From NCBI RefSeq assembly GCF_001428525.1, contig NZ_LMHW01000012.1, positions 407,683 through 471,682 of the forward strand: DNA of 64,000 nt, read 5' to 3'. The stretch's first letter is position 1. Every line of letters starts with the position of its first letter. This DNA comes from Flavobacterium sp. Root186 (GTDB taxonomy: Bacteria > Bacteroidota > Bacteroidia > Flavobacteriales > Flavobacteriaceae). Below, piece after piece: positions 28,827-37,391 of this stretch. The position numbers and the translations under genes were made by a program. The notes under the pieces were generated by a model that saw only the letters and a list, made by a program, of their open reading frames with translations, had not been told where the DNA came from and did no database searches.

Positions 28827-30236
28827 ATGCAAGAAGAAAACCAAGAACACTTTAAAAGAGAACTAGGATTATTAGACGGAACCATGCTTGTAGTGGGTTC
28901 TATGATTGGATCTGGAATATTTATTGTAAGTGCCGATATCGCCAGGCAAGTTGGATCTGCCGGATGGCTTACTTTAATTTGGCTGATTTCAGGATTAATT
29001 ACCATTATCGCAGCCGTAAGTTATGGCGAATTAAGCGCCATGTTTCCAAAAGCCGGAGGACAATATGTATACTTAAAAGAAGCTTACAATAAATTAATTG
29101 CCTTTTTATACGGCTGGAGTTTTTTCGCGGTAATTCAAACCGGAACAATTGCAGCGGTTGGAGTAGCTTTCTCAAAATTTGCTGCTTATTTATACGAACC
29201 TTTGAGTGATGAAAATATACTTTATGAAATTGGCGCATTCAAACTCAATGCAGCGCAGTTAGTATCAATTTTCACCATAATTTTATTGACTTATATTAAT
29301 AGCCGTGGTGTCAAAAACGGAAAAATTCTTCAAACCGTTCTTACTATTATCAAGATTTTATCATTACTGGGATTAATTGTTTTTGGATTAACGCTTGCAG
29401 CAAAAGCTTCGGTTTGGGATGCCAACTGGGCTGATGCATGGAATACACGTTCGTTTGATAAAGAAACGGGTTCTTGGCTGCCAATTGGCGGAACAGCTTT
29501 AATTACTGGAATTTCTGCCGCAATGGTTGGTTCTTTATTTTCAAGCGATGCCTGGAATGGTGTTACTTTTATTGCCGGAGAAATAAAAAATCCAAAACGT
29601 AATGTAGGTTTCAGTTTATTTCTGGGAACTTTTATCGTAACAATTATTTATGTTTTAACGAATATCATGTACTTGGCGGTAATTCCATTAGATGAAATCG
29701 CAACAGCAAAATCTGATCGTGTAGCCGTTGTAGCTTCACAATATATTTTTGGAAATATTGGAACGTTGATTATTGCAATCATGATTATGATTTCGACTTT
29801 TGCCTGCAACAACGGATTAATTATGGCTGGTGCAAGAGTTTATTATACAATGGCAAAAGATGGTTTATTCTTTAAGAAAGCGGCTGTTCTAAACGAATCT
29901 AGTGTTCCTGCGTGGGCGCTTTGGGCACAATGTATCTGGGCTTCGGCTTTATGTTTGACTGGAAAATACGGTGACTTATTAGATTTCGTAATCATCATTG
30001 TTTTGATTTTTTACATTTTAACAATCTATGGAATCTTTATTTTGCGTAAAAAAATGCCAGACGCAGAAAGACCTTATAAAGCTTTTGGATATCCATTTTT
30101 ACCATTATTGTACATCATCATAGCAGCGGCAATTTGTGTTTCATTATTAATCACAAAATTCTCAACCTGCGGATGGGGAGTATTGATTATGCTGACAGGG
30201 ATTCCGGTTTACTACTTAACAAAACCAAAAGAGTAA
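28827..30236 (+). CDS. APC family amino acid permease
   Basis: A 469-residue inner-membrane transporter of the amino acid-polyamine-organocation superfamily with about 12 membrane helices. The diagnostic first helix holds LVVGSMIGSGIFIVSADIAR, where unwound GSGIF makes the substrate site; later landmarks are SAMFPKAGGQYVYLKEAYN and FTFIAGEIKNPKRNVG, here seen as FIAGEIKNPKRNVG. Most similar in style to LAT/SteT-like amino acid exchangers (family-level inference); the substrate cannot be told. The frame is open upstream to a TTG at 28746, but the ATG at 28827 starts the typical short cytoplasmic N-terminus (QEENQEHFKREL) and is preferred. A terminator follows. Confidence 0.92.
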   Translation: MQEENQEHFKRELGLLDGTMLVVGSMIGSGIFIVSADIARQVGSAGWLTLIWLISGLITIIAAVSYGELSAMFPKAGGQYVYLKEAYNKLIAFLYGWSFFAVIQTGTIAAVGVAFSKFAAYLYEPLSDENILYEIGAFKLNAAQLVSIFTIILLTYINSRGVKNGKILQTVLTIIKILSLLGLIVFGLTLAAKASVWDANWADAWNTRSFDKETGSWLPIGGTALITGISAAMVGSLFSSDAWNGVTFIAGEIKNPKRNVGFSLFLGTFIVTIIYVLTNIMYLAVIPLDEIATAKSDRVAVVASQYIFGNIGTLIIAIMIMISTFACNNGLIMAGARVYYTMAKDGLFFKKAAVLNESSVPAWALWAQCIWASALCLTGKYGDLLDFVIIIVLIFYILTIYGIFILRKKMPDAERPYKAFGYPFLPLLYIIIAAAICVSLLITKFSTCGWGVLIMLTGIPVYYLTKPKE

Positions 30237-30293
30237 AGATTTGTTTCAAGTTTTATGTTTGAAGTTTCAAGTTGAAAAACTTTAATAAATACC

Positions 30294-30325
30294 AAAGCGC
30301 CTTGATAATCTCAAGGCGCTTTTTT
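30294..30325 (+). terminator. Terminator of the permease gene
   Basis: A perfect 12-bp stem (aaagcgccttga and its complement), 5-base loop and T run, 57 bp after the stop codon. Confidence 0.9.
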
Positions 30326-30382
30326 GTGCAAACAAATTTATAACCAAAAATAAAATTCCTCAAAAAAATATAAATATGCCCA

Positions 30383-30475
30383 AGGTCTTACAGATTAAAT
30401 GGGTTTACGCTGTTTTATTAAAACTATGCAATTGAATTAAATAACCAGTGAAAACCCATTTAATCTGTAAGACCT
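30383..30475. repeat. Long inverted repeat with 24-bp perfect arms
   Basis: Perfect 24-bp arms at 30383-30406 and 30452-30475 flank a 45-bp AT-rich centre. The element lies between two convergent genes, just past the permease terminator. It has no coding sequence. It may be a dispersed repeat or fold into an RNA hairpin on either transcript. Confidence 0.85.
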
Positions 30476-30503
30476 GAGCAAATAAAACTTTAGCAAAGCG
30501 AGT

Positions 30504-31247
30504 TTATTTGACAGAATAAGGAAGTGAAAGATTTCCGCTGGCAACGGTATAAACTTTGTAAACGCCCAGCATTGGTTTTGTTCCTTCTCCTTCATGCGAA
30601 CCACCTGCTCCAGTGCTGACTTCCATATAACAGCTTACAGCATCGAACTTGAAATTTGTCTTGTTATTGATTCTAAAATTCGGAACAATTACTTTTATAG
30701 AATTTCCTTTAGAAACGATATTAAAACCGGGACTATCCATATACATCGCCATTCCGGGATTTGTTGGAGGAAGAACAACATTTGGATCTCCTTTTGTAAA
30801 TTCTCTAACCGAAAGACCTCCCGCAACACGTTTATCTTCAACTAAAAGAACCCAGTGAGCATGCCAAACCAAGCCGTCATTAAGGTAATTTCCGTCCAGA
30901 TTTTCATCCCACAGCGGGGTATCTTCAAAATCAGGATGTGAGGTGAGTGCTAAAGCTACAATTCCTTCGGCTTGACCGAAACCTATATCAGATGATTTTA
31001 AAGTGGTTGGAAAAACATAAGCTAAAACAGGTGCCCCATTTAATTGACCAACAGGTTTCGGCATTGTTTTACCGGCGGTTCCTTCAACTTTAATATCCCA
31101 AACCGTAATACCTAAATCTGCTTTGTGAGTAATTGTGGCCGATTTTATCTTAAAGTCACTATTATTGTAAGTTCCGCATTTGTCACAGGCCTTCGAAACA
31201 GTGTAATTAAAAAAGATGAAGCATAAAATAAATATTGATTTTTTCAT
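30504..31247 (-). CDS. Exported protein of unknown function
   Basis: A 247-residue protein with a signal peptide (MKKSIFILCFIFFNYTVSKA). The mature start has a cysteine pair in ACDKCGTYNN, and one further cysteine lies in AVSCYMEVS. The rest looks beta-rich, with the notable phrases TSHPDFEDTPLWDENLDG, LVWHAHWVLLVEDKRVAGG and a C-terminal GGSHEGEG. His-x-His and several acidic residues could bind a metal, but this is speculation. I do not recognise the family. It is a single gene on the minus strand, after a 244-bp gap, and is convergent with the permease. Confidence 0.7.
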   Translation of the reverse strand: MKKSIFILCFIFFNYTVSKACDKCGTYNNSDFKIKSATITHKADLGITVWDIKVEGTAGKTMPKPVGQLNGAPVLAYVFPTTLKSSDIGFGQAEGIVALALTSHPDFEDTPLWDENLDGNYLNDGLVWHAHWVLLVEDKRVAGGLSVREFTKGDPNVVLPPTNPGMAMYMDSPGFNIVSKGNSIKVIVPNFRINNKTNFKFDAVSCYMEVSTGAGGSHEGEGTKPMLGVYKVYTVASGNLSLPYSVK

Positions 31248-31303
31248 AATTCATGTGGTTTAATGTTAATTGATTGCAAGAAACCAATACATATGCCACA
31301 TAA

Positions 31304-31338
31304 AAAATGCCCGAAAAATAAAGAGTTTCGGGCATTTT
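31304..31338 (-). terminator. Terminator of the small membrane-protein gene
   Basis: A perfect 13-bp stem (aaaatgcccgaaa and its complement) with a 9-base loop and A/T flanks lies downstream of the gene at 31492 and upstream of the exported-protein gene. Confidence 0.8.
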
Positions 31339-31491
31339 ATGTTTTTGATAAGCTGTTATATATCGTGAATCGAATTTTATTTATTGAGATTTCGCTACTT
31401 AAAAAAGAATAGAGAAAAGAGAATAGATTTTAGATAATCTCGCAAGACGCTAAGTCGCTAAGTTTTATTTCTGCATCTTTCGGTTAAAGAA

Positions 31492-31896
31492 CTAAAGATT
31501 ATTTAAATCGTTATTAACTCTTTCTTCTGTAGGTCTTAGGAAAATAAGATATATAATAATAAGAATTCCGAATAACACGAAATCTGGTTTTAAAAATAAG
31601 ATTAAAAAAGCGGCGCCTTCTAAAATCGCCCATCGCATTATAGATGCTGCCTGATAAATTGGCAATTTATCTTCGGTTTTTAGTTTAGGATCAATTTGTT
31701 TTAATTGAGATTTGAATAAAAAAGTACTCAAAACAAAAGCTAAAACGGGAATAAAAACATATACCAATGATGATGAATCAATATTAGGAATATTCAATTT
31801 TTCGACTGAAATTTCGCCTAAAAAGTAATAGGCAACAATTGTTCCTGCACAAACAGCAAGGTGAATAATCTGAAGGGTTTTGATTTTTTCGGTCAT
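31492..31896 (-). CDS. Small integral membrane protein of unknown function
   Basis: A 134-residue protein with about four membrane helices (residues 9-26, 45-62, 83-102 and 104-122) and short charged ends. The MTEKIKTLQIIHLAVCAG start and MRWAILEGAAFLILF in the third helix are distinctive, but I cannot assign a family or function. There is no catalytic motif. Codon use looks like the neighbours. It has its own terminator at 31304-31338 and is separated from the DUF1810 gene by a terminator, so it is likely a single-gene unit. Confidence 0.75.
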   Translation of the reverse strand: MTEKIKTLQIIHLAVCAGTIVAYYFLGEISVEKLNIPNIDSSSLVYVFIPVLAFVLSTFLFKSQLKQIDPKLKTEDKLPIYQAASIMRWAILEGAAFLILFLKPDFVLFGILIIIYLIFLRPTEERVNNDLNNL

Positions 31897-31994
31897 GATT
31901 TGGTTTTTTATGCAAGGTAAAACTAAATAGAATACAAATATAAAACTTTATATTTTCGTGTTTTTGACAGCGTAAACTTAGCAGATAAAACAAA

Positions 31995-32022
31995 AAAGGC
32001 ACTACATAACTGCAGTGCCTTT
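31995..32022 (-). terminator. Terminator of the DUF1810 gene
   Basis: Nine-bp arms aaaggcact/agtgccttt around a 10-base loop, with a T run on the minus strand, 28 bp after the DUF1810 stop. Confidence 0.8.
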
Positions 32023-32050
32023 ATACGTAAAAATCTATGAGTACTGTAAA

Positions 32051-32512
32051 CTATACAACAACAGCTTCAGTAGATGATTTTATAGTTGAATTAATAATAG
32101 ATATTGTAAGCGGGTCTGATTCTCCAGAGAAAAAAGCATCTAAAATTTCCTGAAATATAGGGCTCGTATTTTCGGCCATCGAAAAAAGAGTCATTGAAGA
32201 TCGTAATTTTCGAGCATCTAAATCGCCAAAAATTCCGTCAGCTGATTTTCTTTTAAAAGTCAATAAGATATCAGAAATTTCAATAAGATGTTTTCCTAAA
32301 ATAGGATGCTCCAGAAATTCTGAAGCTTCTTTTAGATCGGCAATCGCATAAAGATTTGAAGTATCACTAGTACCCAATCCTTTAATCTGAGGAAAAATAA
32401 ACCACATCCAATGTGTTTCTTTTTTTCCTTTTTTGATCTCAGCAAGGGCAGTAAGATAAAGTTTATTTTGCGCATCTAAAAAACGCGCTAAATCATTGTT
32501 TGAATAAGCCAT
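32051..32512 (-). CDS. DUF1810 family protein
   Basis: A 153-residue soluble protein matching the compact DUF1810 family. Characteristic phrases are LARFLDAQNKLYLTALAEI, THWMWFIFPQIKGLG, the YAIADLKEASEFLEHPILG helix region and DARKLRSSMTLFSM. No signal peptide or membrane segment. I know of no established biochemical function; a relation to NADAR/YbiA-like folds has been suggested, and the Trp and Phe cluster near residue 36 would be the place to look for a ligand pocket. A TAGTTTTG box at 32541-32548 upstream may be its -7 element. Confidence 0.9.
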   Translation of the reverse strand: MAYSNNDLARFLDAQNKLYLTALAEIKKGKKETHWMWFIFPQIKGLGTSDTSNLYAIADLKEASEFLEHPILGKHLIEISDILLTFKRKSADGIFGDLDARKLRSSMTLFSMAENTSPIFQEILDAFFSGESDPLTISIINSTIKSSTEAVVV

Positions 32513-32540
32513 TTTGGTATTATATTTTAAAAAAGGGTTG

Positions 32541-32548
32541 CAAAACTA
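32541..32548 (-). promoter_or_regulatory. Candidate -7 element of the DUF1810 gene
   Basis: TAGTTTTG on the minus strand fits TAnnTTTG and lies 29 bp before the start codon; the -33 TTG is not seen. Confidence 0.4.
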
Positions 32549-32669
32549 GTAAAAAAGAAAGGGTCTGCCTAATAAAACCTTCATACAATCAGTATTTTAA
32601 CTTTTTTCGACAGAAATTTCCTCATCGTTATTAAACGGTAAAAAAAACTCATTTAGAATTGTTTATAAA

Positions 32670-33296
32670 TCATATACTTCGTTTGGTTTGTCTAAAAGTA
32701 AGATTGATTCTTGGTAAAACATTCCGTGCCGTTTTGGGAACCTGGTGCTGCCAAAAACTATTTGTGGTTCCTGCCATCAGTAAAAAAGACCCATGATGCA
32801 GCGGAATTTCGACCTGCGGAATTTCCTTGTTGAATTTATGACGAAGCCTGAACATTCTTGTTTCTCCAAAAGTCACCGAAGCAATAACCGGGTTTGGGCC
32901 CGTATTGTGTTCTTTGTCGCTGTGCCAGCCTACGCCGTCATTTCCATCTCTATATAAATTAAGTAAAACGGTATTAAAATCCAGCTGTGTTTCTTTTTCT
33001 ACTCGGCCTCTAATAGTCAGTAATTCGTAATTCCAGTCGGGGCCTTTTTGATCAGCTCCGGGGTTATCCTTGTCTTCATACCAGGCGATCATTCTGGGAA
33101 CCGTATAGGTTTTATCGTAAATTTCCATTTCATATTCTCTCCATTTCGTTTTACGAAGCAGTCTTTCATAAAAACGATCAGATTCTTCTTTTGTAAAGAA
33201 ATTATCAATCAAAATCAATTCAGAATCAGGGATGTCAAATACTTTTTTTCCTGCCAAACCTGGGGTAAATAATTCGGTGTCGTTAAATAATGTCAT
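32670..33296 (-). CDS. alkB: AlkB-like Fe(II)/2-oxoglutarate dioxygenase
   Basis: A 208-residue DNA/RNA repair dioxygenase that removes alkyl groups from bases. The iron ligands are in GWHSDKEHN (His-x-Asp) and FWQHQVPKT (distal His), and the 2-oxoglutarate-binding arginines are in RNVLPRINLTFR. The nucleotide-recognition lid includes YTVPRMIAWYED. In length and motifs it is closest to the ALKBH2/3-like bacterial group. The frame runs upstream to 33404 inside the xth gene, but the ATG at 33296 lies 7 bp after the xth stop and starts the natural N-terminus MTLFNDTEL. It is the last gene of the run umuD-umuC-exonuclease-xth-alkB, in keeping with a DNA-damage role. Confidence 0.92.
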   Translation of the reverse strand: MTLFNDTELFTPGLAGKKVFDIPDSELILIDNFFTKEESDRFYERLLRKTKWREYEMEIYDKTYTVPRMIAWYEDKDNPGADQKGPDWNYELLTIRGRVEKETQLDFNTVLLNLYRDGNDGVGWHSDKEHNTGPNPVIASVTFGETRMFRLRHKFNKEIPQVEIPLHHGSFLLMAGTTNSFWQHQVPKTARNVLPRINLTFRQTKRSI

Positions 33297-33303
33297 TTTC
33301 CAT

Positions 33304-34080
33304 TTATTTTTTGTCAATTTCAATCCAAACAGGAGCATGATCGCTTGTTTTTTCCCAGCCTCGCACATGACGGTCAACACCGCCCGAGCGCAATGTTGAA
33401 GCAATTTGTGGACTCATTAAAAAATGATCGATTCTCAAACCGGCATCTCGCTCGTAAGCATTTCTGAAATAATCCCAAAAAGTGTAAATTTTCTCCTCAG
33501 GATATAATTTCCGAATCGCATCTGTCCAGCCAAGTGAAACTATAGCTGCAAAAGCTTTTCGAACTTCGGGTCTGAAAAGAGCATCATTAACCCATTTTTC
33601 GGGTTTGTAAACATCCAATTCTGTTGGCATAACATTAAAATCGCCAATTAGAACTACAGGAATTTTTAGATTCAATAATGTTGCTGCACGTTCAGCAAGA
33701 CGATCAAACCATTTCAACTTATATTCAAATTTTAGTCCCGGCACAGGGTTTCCATTTGGTAGATAAAGGCAGGCAATTACAATTCCATTAATCAAAGCTT
33801 CTATATAACGGCTCTGAACATCTTCTTCATCTCCCGGAAGAATGCGTGTTACTTCTTCGATTTCCATATTTCGGGCGAGAATTGCAACGCCGTTCCATTG
33901 CTTTTGTCCGTGCCAAATAGCGTTGTAACCTGCCTCATTAATCGCTTTAAGCGGAAAATTATCCTGCGGAGCTTTTAATTCCTGCAGGCAGACAATATCT
34001 GGTGCGGCTTCATCAAGCCAGCGCAATAATACAGGCAGGCGTCCGTTGATTCCGTTTACGTTATATGTTGCTATTTTCAT
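33304..34080 (-). CDS. xth: Exodeoxyribonuclease III
   Basis: A 258-residue nuclease of the exonuclease III/AP endonuclease family, which cuts at abasic sites and trims damaged 3' ends in base-excision repair. Catalytic motifs are all present: ATYNVNGINGR at the start, DIVCLQELKA (metal-binding Glu), CLYLPNGNP, IGDFNVMP (Asp and Asn), GLRIDHFLMS and SDHAPVWIEI (catalytic His). Length is typical. It is followed 7 bp later by alkB and preceded by a nuclease gene 72 bp upstream, on the same strand. Confidence 0.95.
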   Translation of the reverse strand: MKIATYNVNGINGRLPVLLRWLDEAAPDIVCLQELKAPQDNFPLKAINEAGYNAIWHGQKQWNGVAILARNMEIEEVTRILPGDEEDVQSRYIEALINGIVIACLYLPNGNPVPGLKFEYKLKWFDRLAERAATLLNLKIPVVLIGDFNVMPTELDVYKPEKWVNDALFRPEVRKAFAAIVSLGWTDAIRKLYPEEKIYTFWDYFRNAYERDAGLRIDHFLMSPQIASTLRSGGVDRHVRGWEKTSDHAPVWIEIDKK

Positions 34081-34152
34081 GGTACATTTAGTTAATTTGT
34101 ATCATTAAATTTACTGATTATTAAGCATTTAATCTAGATTGGTTTTATATTC

Positions 34153-35532
34153 TTATTTTAGGAACTGTTTGTTAAAGAATACTTTACCGGGATGTTTTTC
34201 TGCGTAAGCAAAAATTAAATGCTCGATATATTGATTACTTTTGTAAGGTTCAGTATAGTTTTTTACTTCTAATGGATCATGAATCGAAATGTCTGACGGA
34301 ATATAGCCCATTCCATAAAAACGACCATTTTCGATCCAAATACAACTGCGTTCGTCCTTTGATCTTCCTTTGTCTATAATCGCAAAAGTGGGTCTGTTGG
34401 TTAATAAAAAATCAATTGCATTGTCGACTTGCTCGTTGTGAAGCAAAACATCAGGTAAATCTTTTACTTCATTATTTTGAAAAAGTTCCCCTTCTTCGGG
34501 TCTTGTGTATTTACAGAATCTATGATCGATTTCAAACTGTTCCGCCAGACTTCGCAGTAAATTAATTCCATCATATTGGCTGTTAAACTCATGAATGCAG
34601 ATTTGAAATTTACTCACTTTTCCAATGGCCAGATACTTATATCCATTTCGGGCTTCATATTGGTAAATCCCAAACTTCGCTTCAAAGCGTTTTAATGCTC
34701 TGTTGTAAGTTGGCCAAAGCTTTTTGATTTCGGTACATTCTAATAAAAGTGCCATTAATTCAGTACCACAGATTTCGAAGGAAATTCCATGAATATCCCT
34801 TAAAAAGTGCTGTCTTTGCGGATTAATATTGTTACCGCTGAAATGCGAAGCCACACGTTTTTTTAAGTTGATGGCTTTCCCCACATAAATCACCTTTTTT
34901 TGTTGATTGTAAAAATAATACACGCCTGGTTTTTCGGGTAAATTATTAAAATCATCAGGCGGAAGATTCGGTGGCAAACGCTGATCTTGTGCCGTTTTTT
35001 TGATCATTTTATCAATTTCTCCTGCATCGTCCCATTCCAGTAAAAGCGAAAATAAAATAGCTGTTGCATCTGCGTCTCCGCCCGCACGGTGTCTGTTTTC
35101 TAAAGATATATTTAAGGAGTTGCAAAGATTTCCTAAACTGTAAGAACCTAAACCCGGTTTGATTTTTCGTGCTGCACGAACCGTACAAAGTTTTTTTGCA
35201 GACCATTTAAAACCCGCTTGTTCCAGCTGATGATGTACGAATGAATAATCGAAGTTGACATTATGAGCAACAAAAACACGATCGGTAAGCATTTCTAATA
35301 CTTTCTCCGAAATATCATCAAAAATAGGGGCATTAGCTACCATTTCGTTATTAATACCCGTTAAGCCAAAAATAGACAGTGGTATATCTTTTTCTGGATT
35401 TACAAGCGTTTCATAACGGTCAATTACATTTTTACCATCATGAATAATAATGGCAATTTCTGTAATGCGGCTGCCACTGGCATTTCCGCCTGTGGTTTCA
35501 ATATCGACTATGGCATATTCCGTATTTTTCAT
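34153..35532 (-). CDS. DnaQ-like 3'-5' exonuclease fused to GIY-YIG endonuclease domain
   Basis: A 459-residue two-domain nuclease. The N-terminal part (about 1-170) is a DnaQ/epsilon-type exonuclease: Exo I IVDIETTGG, Exo II in VAHNVNFDYSFVHHQ and Exo III HRAGGDADAT. The middle (about 205-285) is a GIY-YIG domain like that of UvrC and Cho: KPGVYYFYNQQKKVIYVGKA and a conserved ECTEIK with the Glu. The remaining 170 residues are a C-terminal domain that I cannot assign. The same fusion is known from other bacteria; Cho-type proteins cut damaged DNA on the 3' side. It lies between umuC and xth, 49 and 72 bp apart, on the same strand. Confidence 0.9.
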   Translation of the reverse strand: MKNTEYAIVDIETTGGNASGSRITEIAIIIHDGKNVIDRYETLVNPEKDIPLSIFGLTGINNEMVANAPIFDDISEKVLEMLTDRVFVAHNVNFDYSFVHHQLEQAGFKWSAKKLCTVRAARKIKPGLGSYSLGNLCNSLNISLENRHRAGGDADATAILFSLLLEWDDAGEIDKMIKKTAQDQRLPPNLPPDDFNNLPEKPGVYYFYNQQKKVIYVGKAINLKKRVASHFSGNNINPQRQHFLRDIHGISFEICGTELMALLLECTEIKKLWPTYNRALKRFEAKFGIYQYEARNGYKYLAIGKVSKFQICIHEFNSQYDGINLLRSLAEQFEIDHRFCKYTRPEEGELFQNNEVKDLPDVLLHNEQVDNAIDFLLTNRPTFAIIDKGRSKDERSCIWIENGRFYGMGYIPSDISIHDPLEVKNYTEPYKSNQYIEHLIFAYAEKHPGKVFFNKQFLK

Positions 35533-35581
35533 CTTTATATAACGTAAAACCGATTGTTTTTCTGTTGTTTATATTTAAAAT

Positions 35582-36841
35582 TTAAACTTTAACCGTAATA
35601 ACATCTTTGAGTAAAGTAGAAAACTTGGGAGATAATCTATTCTGCTTCATTTTCCATTGCCGCCCCAACGACTGCACGCCGAATTTAATTTTATTATTAC
35701 CATAGCTCTGATTCATTTTATCAATTACACTCATTAAAGGCTGATGTTTAGGATTTGAAGTTTCGAATAAATTAAGCTGCGTTTCACTATTTGGCGTTAA
35801 GCCCATTACGATTACTCCCGCTTTTTTATAGCGATACCCTTTTTTAAAAATAGCTTTAAATCCTTTTTGTGCGGCCTCATTAAGTTCTATTGTCGAATTG
35901 GTTGGAAAATCAGTAGTAATAGTAATGCTTCGCGAATAATGTGATTGTTCGTTCTTTAAAAAACTAGTCTGGATAAAAACAGTTACCATATTGCAATGAC
36001 AATCCTGACGCCTTAATTTCTCAGCACAAGAAGCTGTAAACGTGCTGATTCGTTCTGAAATCTCTTCAAAAGTAGTATACCTTTTTTCGAAAGATCTCGT
36101 AGTGGCAATCATTTTTCGGTCTGCGGCCTCTTCTAATCCCAAAGTTGGTTTTCCTTCTAATTCATGCTTTAGCCGAAGCCCGACTACAGACATTTCTTTT
36201 CTTACCCAGGCATCCGGAAGCTGGGTAAATTCATAAGCCGTGTTGATTTTTTTTAATTTAAGACGTTTAGCGTGTTTTCTTCCAATTCCCCAAACGTCTT
36301 CAATTTTAGTCCACTTTAATGCTTTAATTCTTTTTTCTTCAGAGTCAATACAATAAACACCCTGCGTACGATCTGCAAATTTTCGGGCAATTTTATTCGC
36401 CATTTTAGCCAAAGCTTTGGTAGGTGCAAAACCGATACTGACAGGAATACCCGTTCCTTGAGTGACTTCTTTCCGCATTTTTAAACCCAGTATATTCAGA
36501 TCAAATAAATCGTAACCTGAAAATTTCAGAAAAGCCTCATCAATACTGTAAATCTCGATTTCGGGAGTATATGTTTGAAGCAGGTTCATGACCCGATTAC
36601 TCATATCGCCGTATAGAGGATAATTAGAAGAATAAACAAAAATGTTTTTTTCTTTAAAAACAGATTCATACTTAAATGCAGGAATAGCCATTGGTATGCC
36701 CAAAGCCTTGGCTTCATCAGATCGTGAGATAACACAGCCATCATTGTTAGAGAGAATAACGATAGGTTTTCCTCTTAAACGTGGCTCAAATACTCTTTGG
36801 CAAGAAGCATAAAAATTGTTACAATCGACTAAAGCAAACAT
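35582..36841 (-). CDS. umuC: Translesion DNA polymerase V catalytic subunit
   Basis: A 419-residue Y-family polymerase of the UmuC branch that copies past damaged bases. The palm-domain acidic residues are in ALVDCNNFYASCQRVF and YSIDEAFLKF. Further marks are VILSNNDGCVISRSDEAK, the IGRKHAKRLK helix-hairpin-helix region and a C-terminal UmuC extension (NKIKFGVQSLGRQWKMKQNRLS). The gene starts 2 bp after the umuD stop, so the two are one operon, as in other bacteria. Together with the UmuD-like protein it should be the cell's error-prone bypass polymerase. I did not find a terminator between it and the next nuclease gene. Confidence 0.95.
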   Translation of the reverse strand: MFALVDCNNFYASCQRVFEPRLRGKPIVILSNNDGCVISRSDEAKALGIPMAIPAFKYESVFKEKNIFVYSSNYPLYGDMSNRVMNLLQTYTPEIEIYSIDEAFLKFSGYDLFDLNILGLKMRKEVTQGTGIPVSIGFAPTKALAKMANKIARKFADRTQGVYCIDSEEKRIKALKWTKIEDVWGIGRKHAKRLKLKKINTAYEFTQLPDAWVRKEMSVVGLRLKHELEGKPTLGLEEAADRKMIATTRSFEKRYTTFEEISERISTFTASCAEKLRRQDCHCNMVTVFIQTSFLKNEQSHYSRSITITTDFPTNSTIELNEAAQKGFKAIFKKGYRYKKAGVIVMGLTPNSETQLNLFETSNPKHQPLMSVIDKMNQSYGNNKIKFGVQSLGRQWKMKQNRLSPKFSTLLKDVITVKV

Positions 36842-36843
36842 TT

Positions 36844-37293
36844 CTAAAAAGATTTAATACTATGAATTACAATTCCCCAAATCACAAAATTATTTTCCGG
36901 AGTTACTTTTATAGGCTGATAATCTTCATTTTCGGCAATAAGCCAGATGATGTCTTTTTCTATTCTGATACGCTTTACAGTAAATTCGCCATCGATTTGG
37001 CAAACAGCAATTTTATTGTTTTGAGGTTCCAGACTTTTATCAATAATCAATAAATCGCCATCATTGATACCGGCATTTTTCATAGAATCTCCTTTAACTC
37101 TGGCGAAATAAGTAGTATATTTATGTTTGATGAATTCTTTGTTGAGATCAATCGATAATTCGATAAAGTCATCAGCAGGCGAAGGAAAACCTGCGCTGAT
37201 ACCAACGTCAAAAAAAGGTAGTTTTACTTTCGAACTTACATCGGGAATGTACAATTCTATTGATTTTTTGGTATTTATATTTCTCAATTCCAT
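36844..37293 (-). CDS. umuD: UmuD-like autoproteolytic polymerase V subunit
   Basis: A 149-residue S24-family protein. The self-cleavage site would be Ala34-Gly35 in ISAGFPSPAD, the catalytic Ser is S70 in KGDSMKNAG and the Lys is K107 in DGEFTVKRI, which is the classic UmuD arrangement. Damage-dependent cleavage of UmuD activates polymerase V (family knowledge). The frame is open to 37350, but the ATG at 37293 gives a normal N-terminus (ELRNINTKKS) and a start 34 bp downstream of a TAATTTTG box. It is immediately followed by umuC and divergent from an S24-type regulator gene that could control it. Confidence 0.92.
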   Translation of the reverse strand: MELRNINTKKSIELYIPDVSSKVKLPFFDVGISAGFPSPADDFIELSIDLNKEFIKHKYTTYFARVKGDSMKNAGINDGDLLIIDKSLEPQNNKIAVCQIDGEFTVKRIRIEKDIIWLIAENEDYQPIKVTPENNFVIWGIVIHSIKSF

Positions 37294-37326
37294 AATCACT
37301 TTCAAAAAAATGTTTTTTGTATAAAG

Positions 37327-37334
37327 CAAAATTA
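37327..37334 (-). promoter_or_regulatory. Candidate -7 element of umuDC
   Basis: TAATTTTG on the minus strand fits TAnnTTTG and lies 34 bp before the umuD ATG. The area just upstream of it (gttgataac, 37340-37348) could be an operator. Confidence 0.5.
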
Positions 37335-37357
37335 GTACAGTTGATAACATTTTTTCC

Positions 37358-37365
37358 TATATTTG
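37358..37365 (+). promoter_or_regulatory. Candidate -7 element of the S24 regulator gene
   Basis: TATATTTG fits TAnnTTTG and lies 27 bp before the ATG at 37392. A TTG at 37341-37343 is only 14 bp away, short of the usual spacing. An imperfectly known operator could be the ataac/gttat repeat at 37378-37393, which overlaps the start codon. Confidence 0.45.
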
Positions 37366-37391
37366 CTGTTCCAAATTATAACAAATTAGTT

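Noticed and set aside
32670..33404. AlkB start at 33404
   Set aside because: The upstream part lies within xth in another frame; the ATG at 33296, 7 bp after the xth stop, is the normal start.
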